Below, piece after piece: positions 61,414-64,000 of a stretch of 64,000 bases of DNA. A program made the position numbers and the translations under genes. Positions within the stretch are counted from its first letter, which is position 1, and each line of letters starts with the position of its first letter. A model generated the notes under the pieces. It made no database searches, was not told where the DNA came from, and saw only the letters and a list, made by a program, of their open reading frames with translations. The stretch comes from Salminus brasiliensis (taxonomy: Eukaryota; Chordata; Actinopteri; Characiformes; Bryconidae). The stretch covers positions 31,954,724-32,018,723 of the forward strand of contig NC_132893.1 of assembly GCF_030463535.1 (NCBI RefSeq), read 5' to 3'.

Positions 61414-62168
61414 AGTCTATAAATAAATAGCAATAATCGTACATATATATGTAATAGATGTATGAAATATATTGCCGTTGTGCTGCAAAACTTTATATCC
61501 ACATTTTTCACATTTGGTCATAATTCGCTGTCCTGCCGAATGAGCCAATAGAAATGCTTAAAAATGACGTTCATTGAAGGTTGTTGCTCAAGAAGGTTGT
61601 TTCCTTCTCTTGTAAAGCTGATGCAGACAGTGATAATTTCATTTTTAGATTTTTAGATTAATGTTTGTATATTGTGAAACAGCTTAACTAAATGTCCTAT
61701 ATTGCCAAACAGCCAAATTTCAATGAATTGGCATGCATATCACATATATCCAATTTCTATATGTGATAAATATATGTTGTATATAAAGAAATTCCATATA
61801 ATTTAATTCTATATATTGCCATATATCAGATTCCTGTATAAGCTACACAATTCAGCCCCTATGCTGATAGATGCTGGATGTGCTAAGGAGCTCCACAGCT
61901 GTAAACTCAGCACTGCAGGAGTTCTCGGACCTGATTGATAACCCACATCTGCCTCCAGAGAGCACAAACACTCACAGAGCACTTAGGTGAAACCACACTG
62001 CAGGACAGGTGGATCAGTCATGGAGCTGGACTCACTCCCAGTGCCCTACATGTGGAGTGGTCAGTAACCTCCACCTAGACCTCAAACGAACACACGGGTT
62101 AAGACCAGTGACAGCTCCTTACCCTGAATCGCCAGGATCACCAGCAGGATGTTCGTCATTAAATCCAT
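30814..62168 (-). CDS. itga2: Integrin alpha-2 (collagen receptor alpha subunit), 29 coding exons
   Basis: Integrin alpha-2 pairs with beta-1 at the cell surface and binds collagen through its inserted I domain. The 29 exons listed separately sum to 3561 nt, 1186 aa; the human protein is 1181 aa, and every splice phase closes. Order: signal peptide (1-16), beta-propeller FG-GAP repeats interrupted by the I domain (about 164-361), leg domains, one transmembrane helix (about 1131-1155) and a tail with GFFKR. The MIDAS is intact: DGSNS at 175-179, Thr245 in ETNTFGA and Asp278 in TDGESHD. Calcium loops [18 protein letters not shown] and DLNGDSLPD are visible in the propeller. Residues FSIPF, INFDFNL and NGTFA match alpha-2 rather than alpha-1 or alpha-10 as far as I can recall. 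Introns are rich in MITEs and minisatellites. Confidence 0.97.
31077..31193 (-). CDS. itga2: itga2 exon 28: transmembrane helix
   Basis: Acceptor TGATCACAG and donor TGGAAG|GTATGA. It encodes [20 protein letters not shown], then a Gly/Leu/Ala-rich membrane segment ending LWK. Confidence 0.95.
31422..31478. repeat. (TA)n microsatellite
   Basis: About 56 bp of TA repeat in itga2 intron 27. Confidence 0.9.
31642..31731 (-). CDS. itga2: itga2 exon 27 (residues 1088-1117)
   Basis: Acceptor CTGTGTTCAG and donor GCACAG|GTACTA. It encodes [20 protein letters not shown] and [10 protein letters not shown], part of the calf-2 domain. Confidence 0.92.
32048..32161 (-). CDS. itga2: itga2 exon 26 (residues 1050-1087)
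   Basis: Acceptor TTATCCACAG and donor GCAATG|GTTAGC. It encodes [20 protein letters not shown] through NGTFAM, matching the Cys-paired calf-2 segment of alpha-2. Confidence 0.94.
32769..32879 (-). CDS. itga2: itga2 exon 25 (residues 1013-1049)
   Basis: Acceptor TATGTTGCAG and donor GAGCTG|GTCAGT. It encodes [20 protein letters not shown] through GTNEL. Confidence 0.93.
33000..33290. mobile_element. Fragment of the foldback family seen at 38.2 kb
   Basis: Shares GCTGAGAATGACCCA, TGGTGGTCAGTCCTG, GGTCCTGAGC and GATGGATACAGTCTG with one arm of the element at 38166-38613. Confidence 0.65.
33370..33480 (-). CDS. itga2: itga2 exon 24 (residues 976-1012)
   Basis: Acceptor CCCCCTGCAG and donor GCACCT|GTGAGA. 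It encodes [20 protein letters not shown] through YITSVATAP. Confidence 0.93.
33651..33753 (-). CDS. itga2: itga2 exon 23 (residues 941-975)
   Basis: Acceptor TTTTTTTGCAG and donor CTGAAG|GTCAGT, phase 2 in and phase 0 out. It encodes [20 protein letters not shown] through FRFSLK. Confidence 0.92.
33919..33967. repeat. (TA)n microsatellite
   Basis: About 48 bp of TA repeat in itga2 intron 22. Confidence 0.9.
34241..34324 (-). CDS. itga2: itga2 exon 22 (residues 913-941)
   Basis: Acceptor TTCCTTGCAG and donor CAGCAG|GTGGGG. It encodes [20 protein letters not shown] and SSEIILS. Confidence 0.92.
34412..34488 (-). CDS. itga2: itga2 exon 21 (residues 888-913)
   Basis: Acceptor TTGTTTCAG and donor CTAAG|GTAGGA. 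It encodes [20 protein letters not shown] and DFEAL. Confidence 0.94.
34520..34603 (-). repeat. Poly(A) plus (TA)n tract next to an exon acceptor
   Basis: A run of about 27 A is followed by (TA)n. On the gene strand this is a long poly(T) ending about 30 nt before the exon 21 acceptor, in an intron of only 196 nt. Confidence 0.88.
34685..34777 (-). CDS. itga2: itga2 exon 20 (residues 857-887)
   Basis: Acceptor GCTTCTTAG and donor CAATCG|GTGAGC. It encodes [20 protein letters not shown] through TDQS. Confidence 0.94.
35230..35885. repeat. About 21-bp minisatellite in itga2 intron 19
   Basis: Some thirty units of GAGGCCACAAGATAATATAT with variants (CACTGGATTGTATACT and CACAAGACAATGTAGG types) in a loose higher-order order. 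The near-21-nt period keeps long frames open on both strands. These are rejected as genes. Confidence 0.95.
35980..36121 (-). CDS. itga2: itga2 exon 19 (residues 809-856)
   Basis: Acceptor GTTTTGTAG and donor CCACCT|GTATGT, phase 2 in and phase 0 out. It encodes [20 protein letters not shown] through FYSSVTPP. Confidence 0.94.
36590..36960. repeat. Inverted repeat in itga2 intron 18
   Basis: CATACAGGTCTACCAGCAGT near 36643 faces its complement (CTGCTGGTAGACCTGTATGA) near 36918. The arms are about 75-85 bp with a spacer of about 150 bp. Confidence 0.6.
37205..37358. repeat. Short palindromic repeat (hAT-MITE-like)
   Basis: AGTCCTGGACCTGGAGGTCT on the left faces GGTCTCCAGGACCAGGACTG on the right. 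The element is about 150 bp. Confidence 0.55.
37500..37582 (-). CDS. itga2: itga2 exon 18 (residues 782-809)
   Basis: Acceptor TTTGGCTCAG and donor CTCTGG|GTAAGA. It encodes [20 protein letters not shown] and VERDHPS. Confidence 0.94.
37689..37948 (-). CDS. itga2: itga2 exon 17 (residues 695-781), unusually long
   Basis: 260 nt, acceptor TTCCCATTAG and donor TTCTCT|GTGAGT. It encodes [20 protein letters not shown] through FSPTAWQFS (thigh/calf region). Human ITGA2 is described with 30 exons and I find 29 here. The extra length makes this exon a candidate for two ancestral exons fused by intron loss. Confidence 0.93.
38166..38613. mobile_element. Foldback element in itga2 intron 16
   Basis: CCTGTTCCTCAATGCCCAGG, CAGGACTGACCACC, AGGTAGGTAGTATT and TGGGTCATTCTCAGCACTGC on the left are matched by their complements on the right (38610 back to 38500). 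The outer arms are about 110 bp and shorter inner pairings follow. No coding frame was seen. Confidence 0.8.
39178..39341 (-). CDS. itga2: itga2 exon 16 (residues 640-695)
   Basis: Acceptor GTGCTTTCAG and donor CTGCAG|GTAAGG. It encodes [20 protein letters not shown] through [10 protein letters not shown] (thigh domain). Confidence 0.93.
40105..40985 (-). repeat. 36-bp minisatellite in itga2 intron 15
   Basis: About 24 units of GATGAAGCTCCACTGAACAG plus CTTTGGATGAGCAGGT, most of them nearly identical. The period is 12 codons, so the gene strand stays open for 331 codons ([12 protein letters not shown] units). It is intronic and has no family resemblance, so I treat it as repeat DNA. Confidence 0.96.
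41629..41759 (-). CDS. itga2: itga2 exon 15 (residues 597-640)
   Basis: Acceptor TTGTTTCCAG and donor GCTTTG|GTAAGT. It encodes [20 protein letters not shown] through NVLQL, with a calcium loop DLNGDSLPD. Confidence 0.94.
41848..42051 (-). CDS. itga2: itga2 exon 14 (residues 529-596)
   Basis: Acceptor GTTCTGAAG and donor TCACAG|GTAGAC. It encodes [20 protein letters not shown] through [10 protein letters not shown]. Calcium loop DLNLDGFID and the FG-GAP motif [11 protein letters not shown] are visible. Confidence 0.95.
42139..42282 (-). CDS. itga2: itga2 exon 13 (residues 481-528)
   Basis: Acceptor TCTTTTGCAG and donor ACAAAA|GTAAGA. It encodes [20 protein letters not shown] through VYIFSITK. 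Confidence 0.95.
42323..42660 (+). mobile_element. MITE with internal deletion
   Basis: Starts ACACTACATGTCCAAATGTT and ends GTCCCAATACTTTTGTCC followed by ATATAGTGTG. It starts 41 nt upstream of the exon 13 acceptor on the gene strand. Confidence 0.87.
42903..43048 (-). CDS. itga2: itga2 exon 12 (residues 432-480)
   Basis: Acceptor CTGTGATCAG and donor GATCAG|GTACTG. It encodes [20 protein letters not shown] through DSQRGDQ. The RGD triplet is also in the human protein and is not a ligand motif here. Confidence 0.94.
43545..43955 (+). mobile_element. L2-type LINE 3' fragment
   Basis: Frameshifted remains of the RT C-terminus ([24 protein letters not shown]) and the 3'UTR tail end in GCGTCTGCTAAATGCC and a TAAATG repeat. 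Confidence 0.82.
43995..44300 (-). pseudogene. Tc1-like transposase relic
   Basis: The minus strand encodes [34 protein letters not shown] and QHIPKNS. These resemble the C-terminal part of Tc1/mariner transposases (the SALYQKIL...QQDNDPKHTSK region). Just upstream, beyond a stop, VMLWGCA-like residues match the preceding conserved strand. The segment is short, has an internal stop and lacks the rest of the gene. Confidence 0.75.
44915..45125 (+). repeat. tRNA-derived SINE with an L2-type tail
   Basis: A-box-like TGTGGCGCAACAGATAACAC and B-box-like GGTTCGATACTTGG are followed by GGGCAAGACTCCTAACAC. The tail GTAAGTCGCTCTGGATAAGA is the one carried by the LINE at 2205-3149. Sharing a tail with a LINE fits mobilisation by that LINE. 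Confidence 0.82.
45296..45434 (-). CDS. itga2: itga2 exon 11 (residues 386-432)
   Basis: Acceptor GTCTTTGCAG and donor TACTGG|GTGAGA. It encodes [20 protein letters not shown] through DKNHSSLL, a propeller repeat after the I domain. Confidence 0.95.
45529..45602 (-). CDS. itga2: itga2 exon 10 (residues 361-385)
   Basis: Acceptor TTTTCACAG and donor AATGAG|GTCCAC. It encodes [20 protein letters not shown] and TKNE. The donor is weak (GTCCAC), and the exact 3' edge rests on phase and on the next exon's DVMMLG. Confidence 0.88.
45732..45897 (-). CDS. itga2: itga2 exon 9 (residues 306-361, end of I domain)
   Basis: Acceptor CTTACTGTAG and donor ATTGAAG|GTATTC. It encodes [20 protein letters not shown] through GDRIFNIE. 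It includes the alpha-C-helix region (GYYTRN) specific to collagen-binding I domains. Confidence 0.95.
46936..47086 (-). CDS. itga2: itga2 exon 8 (residues 255-305, I domain)
   Basis: Acceptor GTATTACAG and donor ATTGCT|GTGAGT. It encodes [20 protein letters not shown] through ITRFGIA. Asp in TDGESHD is a metal-site (MIDAS) residue. Confidence 0.95.
47178..47326 (-). CDS. itga2: itga2 exon 7 (residues 206-255, I domain)
   Basis: Acceptor GCTTGGACAG and donor CACCAG|GTATTC. It encodes [20 protein letters not shown] through FGAISYT. The MIDAS Thr is in ETNTFGA. Confidence 0.94.
47421..47548 (-). CDS. itga2: itga2 exon 6 (residues 163-205, I domain with MIDAS)
   Basis: Acceptor CGTTTCCCCAG. 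The donor is CCCAG|GCAAGA, that is GC rather than GT. Phase and the next exon (VSVVQYG) require this site. It encodes [20 protein letters not shown] through DIGPQKTQ, with the DGSNS metal-binding motif. Confidence 0.93.
47588..47872 (+). mobile_element. MITE with internal deletion
   Basis: Starts ACACTGTATGTCCAAATGTT and ends ATACTTTTGTCCATGCAGTG. It nearly fills itga2 intron 5 (47549-47902). Confidence 0.85.
47903..48017 (-). CDS. itga2: itga2 exon 5 (residues 125-163)
   Basis: Acceptor TTCTTTTCAG and donor CTTCAAA|GTAAGA. It encodes [20 protein letters not shown] through FSPALQ. Confidence 0.95.
48028..48071. repeat. (CA)n microsatellite
   Basis: About 44 bp of CA repeat, 10 nt from the exon 5 acceptor region on the plus-strand side. 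On the gene strand it is (TG)n just before the acceptor's short pyrimidine tract. Confidence 0.92.
48080..48310 (-). repeat. tRNA-derived SINE
   Basis: On the minus strand GGCAGTGCTGGCTCAGGGGG, GAGCACCGGGCTATTGATAA and GGCAAGCTGCCACTGTTGGG match the SINE at 59330-59575. The B box is damaged. Confidence 0.75.
48371..48462 (-). CDS. itga2: itga2 exon 4 (residues 94-124)
   Basis: Acceptor TTGTTTTCAG and donor TTCATG|GTAAAC. It encodes [20 protein letters not shown] through NNGFM. Confidence 0.94.
49092..49201 (-). CDS. itga2: itga2 exon 3 (residues 57-94)
   Basis: Acceptor TTGTGCAG and donor TTCAGA|GTAAGC. It encodes [20 protein letters not shown] through CEKLNLQ, the first full FG-GAP repeat. 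Confidence 0.95.
49602..50140 (-). mobile_element. MITE, near full length
   Basis: Starts ATAGACAAAAGTATTGGGAC and ends AATATTTGGACATATAGTGC, in itga2 intron 2. Confidence 0.82.
50365..50575. repeat. GT-rich microsatellites
   Basis: (GT)n at 50366-50388 and an interrupted GT tract at 50523-50567 with unremarkable sequence between. Confidence 0.8.
51066..51375 (-). mobile_element. MITE, truncated
   Basis: Starts AAGGACAAAAGTATTGGGAC and is lost after GAACACAGGCAGTTCCACTG. It is homologous to the right half of the family. Confidence 0.78.
51638..52086 (+). mobile_element. MITE, left end missing, with a poly(G) run
   Basis: From CCCATTGCTGACACAGATGT to GGTGTCCCAATACTTTTGTC. It contains 21 consecutive G at 51867-51887. 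Confidence 0.82.
53085..53205 (-). mobile_element. MITE fragment
   Basis: CTGTCCAGGGAAGGCCTTCT and GAGGATTTGATTGCATCCAG match the inner right part of the family. Confidence 0.65.
53206..53520 (-). mobile_element. L2-type LINE 3' fragment
   Basis: On the minus strand it has remains of the RT C-terminus (CCTGGGTGTCCGAACAACAG, ACTGAAGACCCTCCTC), then the 3' tail to TTAAATGTAAATGTAAATG. Confidence 0.82.
53940..54345 (-). mobile_element. MITE
   Basis: Starts CACTATATGGGCAAAAGTAT and ends CATTTGGACATAAGTGTA, in itga2 intron 2. Confidence 0.83.
54718..54960. repeat. Cluster of (GT)n microsatellites
   Basis: GT runs at about 54747-54768, 54833-54854 and 54925-54960, separated by short unique sequence. 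Confidence 0.85.
54995..55175. repeat. Short dispersed repeat
   Basis: AAATAAAGGTGCTTCAGAGA and CATGGTTCTTCATGGTTCTT resemble the repeat at 9985-10070 and the AGAACC-rich units of the array in fst intron 1. Confidence 0.45.
55207..55330 (-). CDS. itga2: itga2 exon 2 (residues 16-57, mature N-terminus)
   Basis: Acceptor TTTCGGCAG and donor CAAATG|GTAAAC, phase 1 in and phase 2 out. It encodes [20 protein letters not shown] through NHQGK. FNVG...FSG is the start of the propeller in integrin alpha chains. Confidence 0.94.
56693..56733. repeat. (TA)n microsatellite
   Basis: About 40 bp of TA repeat. Confidence 0.9.
57110..57315 (+). mobile_element. L2-type LINE 3' fragment, degraded
   Basis: TACGGCTCGGCCTGAGCCGC, GAAGATGAGGATCCAGGCTT and CCAAAGTGGTGGAACGA are the end of the RT frame seen at 2232-2978, now broken. 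Confidence 0.75.
57330..57640 (+). repeat. Tandem duplication of about 158 bp
   Basis: AACTCAATTAATCTAAATGT through TTTACACTTGTACATTT at 57350-57475 is repeated as AACTCAATTAGTCTAAATGT through TTTACACTTGCACATTT at 57490-57632. Confidence 0.75.
59330..59575 (-). repeat. tRNA-derived SINE, best-preserved copy
   Basis: On the minus strand, A-box-like GTGGCTCAGCGGTTAGAGCG, a CCGGGCTATCGATAACAGGG loop and B-box-like GTGGGTTCAATTCCCAGGCT are followed by CTGCCACTGTTGGGCACTTG and AAGACCCTTTACCCTCTCTG. The intact pol III-type head makes this the reference for the 22990, 48080 and 59925 copies. Confidence 0.87.
59925..60095 (-). repeat. tRNA-derived SINE, truncated
   Basis: GTGGGTTCGATACCCAGGCT and CAGCAAGCTGCCACTGTTGG on the minus strand match the 59330 copy. 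The A-box end is diverged. Confidence 0.75.
60862..60900. repeat. (TA)n microsatellite
   Basis: About 38 bp of TA repeat within a duplicated segment; the flanks recur at 60960-61080 without the long TA run. Confidence 0.88.
61357..61411. repeat. (TA)n microsatellite
   Basis: About 54 bp of TA repeat in itga2 intron 1. Confidence 0.9.
62123..62168 (-). CDS. itga2: itga2 exon 1: start codon and signal peptide
   Basis: ATG at 62168-62166 in a strong context (AACCATGG), donor TTCAGG|GTAAGG. It encodes [15 protein letters not shown], a hydrophobic signal. An in-frame upstream Met at 62285 lies before the TATA-like element and is rejected as the start. Confidence 0.9.
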
Positions 62169-62263
62169 GGTTCTGGACAGTCTTGTGGAGTTCAGTGCTG
62201 AAGGGTCCAGCTGCTCCTCTGTCGCGCTTCTCAGTTGCCATTGGGCGGGGCAAACACAGGAGC

Positions 62264-62300
62264 CTTTTTTATATTCCCCACCCATTTCGAGGTAACCACG
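62264..62300 (-). promoter_or_regulatory. itga2: Likely itga2 core promoter (TATA, CACCC/GC box)
   Basis: On the minus strand GGGAATATAAAAAAGG places a TATA box at 62273-62268, about 100 nt before the ATG. Upstream lie GGGTGGGGAA and, near 62305, GGGGGCGTGG. Downstream, CCCGCCCAATGG lies near 62245. Transcription start would be near 62240, with a 5'UTR of about 70 nt. Confidence 0.6.
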
Positions 62301-62390
62301 CCCCCAATGAGCGTCTATGGTAGTTCATACACGCCCCTAAAAGCAATTACTGAATGAGAAGGATGGAGTCTGTGTATGTGAAATATATGC

Positions 62391-62393
<3 letters not shown>

Positions 62394-62433
<40 letters not shown>

Positions 62434-62579
62434 GCTATAAAGAATGTTTTATAGCATATTAATATACATATTTCAAAATGTCACTGATCTATTATATATA
62501 TTATATGATTTCGTGAAACATATTTATGCATATTTATACTACTAATAAGATTAATAACGATAACAACAACAACAACAAC

Positions 62580-62610
<31 letters not shown>

Positions 62611-63060
62611 TATATATATAAAACGTTAAAAACGAATATTAATAATAAATGTATACATACAAAATCTATGAACATTTACTACTAATAATAATGATTATGA
62701 TCATATAAAAAACAATAATAATAGCAAATAAAAATATAATGGTAATAAAATATATAAATAAATAATAATAAGAAGAAATACATAAATAAAAATATAATCA
62801 TCATAAAAATATATAAACATTGATTAATAATAACAATTCAATTATAATAATAATTGTTTATTTCTTCACGTATTCATTTATTTATTTACTTAATGCAGGG
62901 CTTCATATGTGGGACTTCTCAATTTGCATATCTTAGCATATGCAAATTTAGAGCTTAATTAATATTTTATGGTAAATTTAACAAATTAAAACATCATATA
63001 AAGGCTGAATGTAAGTTGTTACGTCAAATAAGCAAACTTGAATTTGAGGACAACGTCTAA
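62394..63060. other. AT-rich upstream region
   Basis: (TA)n at 62394-62428, then (AAC)n and (AAT)n at 62560-62608 and scattered AATAAT. No gene was seen. Confidence 0.7.
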
Positions 63061-63099
63061 TGCCGGAACAGTGAGGACAGAGGACTGTTTACGTTGATA

Positions 63100-63265
63100 C
63101 ACTACATGGACAAAAGTATTGGGACATCTGGCCACGCTTCCATCATTCCAGAGAGCACAAGCTTAATGCTTAAGGGCGTTATACCCCTATTCTGTTGTCA
63201 GTACTTCTCTACAGGGACTAAACACGCTGTGTGTGCATAATTTTGGAAGGGGTGTCCACAAACAC
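63100..63265 (-). mobile_element. MITE with large internal deletion
   Basis: Starts TACACTACATGGACAAAAGT and ends GGGGTGTCCACAAACA. Only about 160 bp remain of the 530-bp element. Confidence 0.78.
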
Positions 63266-63905
63266 CCCTGAACACACAGCCAGTGTATCCAGCTATCATT
63301 CCTGCTAGCTAGCTGGGGTCCACCACTACTTATGGAGGGGTTTATGTGGGTATATTAACCTCTAGGGTTGCTCTATAAAAATATGTGACACGTTAAATGT
63401 GTCTTTCGGTGCCCAGCACAGGTTTTGGGTCAGTTGTCGGTGAAAGCCAGAAGTTTGAACTGAGCTCAGTGAATCACTGCACCGTTCGATTCATGTACCG
63501 AGTCCTGTGCTATAACTCACGACTCGTAGTAACTGCTAGTCCAGATAACGCTGTTTTTCTGCTCGGTTTAATACAGTGTGACATAAAATCACAGCGAAAC
63601 CCAACTTTTATTCGTCATTAGCTAAAAAGAAACCGAGCTTTAGCACAATATCCTGTGTACCATATATATATATATCTATATACTGTGACCACCCGTATTG
63701 GGATAAGACCGCTTGTGACTGTAGGTACTATTGGGCAGGGAGATGGGGTCTGTCGGAATAGAGGTGGGTAATAAAAAAAAACCCCTAAAGAAACAGCTGT
63801 TCTGACGCAATCAAGTAAAGTAGAAGCTCAGTTTGTTGGGAATTCCCGCAAATTAAGCCCACCTCCAGATAAAGCAACCTTATATGGGAAGCTCCATTCA
63901 GGACG
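63266..63905. other. Unannotated intergenic DNA
   Basis: Nothing recognisable. The open frame of about 74 codons at 63397 shows no family resemblance. Confidence 0.35.
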
Positions 63906-63906
63906 A

Positions 63907-63942
63907 CAGGCAGGCAGGCAGGCAGGCATGCAGGCATGCAGG
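63907..63942. repeat. (GGCA)n short tandem repeat
   Basis: GGCAGGCAGGCAGGCAGGCA followed by two GCATGCAG units. Confidence 0.85.
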
Positions 63943-64000
63943 CCACACCTTAGGTCCACTTGTGAACTAAGAGGAAGTGACTAACCAGGTTAAGAAATTA

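Larger units (their letters stand above)
55331..62122 (-). other. itga2 intron 1
   Basis: A 6.8-kb first intron. Apart from the separately listed repeats it has several copies of a motif GGACCAATAGAAATGCTCCA (60800, 60975, 61248, 61535) and a second SINE-like fragment near 55985-56130. No extra coding exon was recognised. Confidence 0.7.

Noticed and set aside
62169-62285. Upstream in-frame Met for itga2 at 62285, adding 39 residues
   Set aside because: It lies at or before the TATA-like element, lacks signal-peptide character, and the downstream Met has a strong context and a normal signal sequence.

Overview
This is vertebrate nuclear DNA, almost certainly from a ray-finned fish. Three split genes with GT-AG introns occupy a background dense in microsatellites, minisatellites, MITE-like elements, tRNA-derived SINEs, L2-type LINE fragments and a Tc1-type transposase relic. 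The repeats look like those of otophysan fishes (characin or catfish type), but that placement is an impression. No bacterial, viral or CRISPR content was seen.

Layout. (1) 1-7.3 kb is repeat-rich intergenic DNA, including a degenerate tandem array split by a 5'-truncated L2 element. (2) 7.3-21.6 kb, minus strand: follistatin (fst), six coding exons, 356 aa predicted. (3) 23.67-27.80 kb, plus strand: mocs2, a bicistronic gene encoding the small (MOCS2A, 86 aa) and large (MOCS2B, 161 aa) subunits of molybdopterin synthase. (4) 30.81-62.17 kb, minus strand: itga2, integrin alpha-2, 29 coding exons that join in phase to 1186 codons. (5) 62.3-64 kb is AT-rich upstream DNA. The order and relative orientation itga2-mocs2-fst is the order I know from the human ITGA2-MOCS2-FST region, which supports all three calls.

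The three genes are not a pathway. Follistatin is a secreted activin/BMP antagonist, MOCS2A and MOCS2B together build molybdenum cofactor, and integrin alpha-2 pairs with beta-1 as a collagen receptor. fst and mocs2 are head-to-head about 2 kb apart. mocs2 and itga2 converge tail-to-tail.

The points most worth following are in mocs2 and itga2. The first MOCS2B coding exon is duplicated, with intact frame and donor, inside the MOCS2A intron, and one breakpoint lies in a MITE about 10 nt after an exon donor. The spliced leader between the MOCS2A and MOCS2B start codons contains no ATG in any frame, and the two ORFs are 26 nt apart rather than overlapping. itga2 has a GC-AG intron and a 36-bp sense-strand-open minisatellite in an intron. 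I found no convincing new multi-gene system. Exon boundaries were derived by hand from splice consensus, phase and family alignment from memory; no search or transcript was available.
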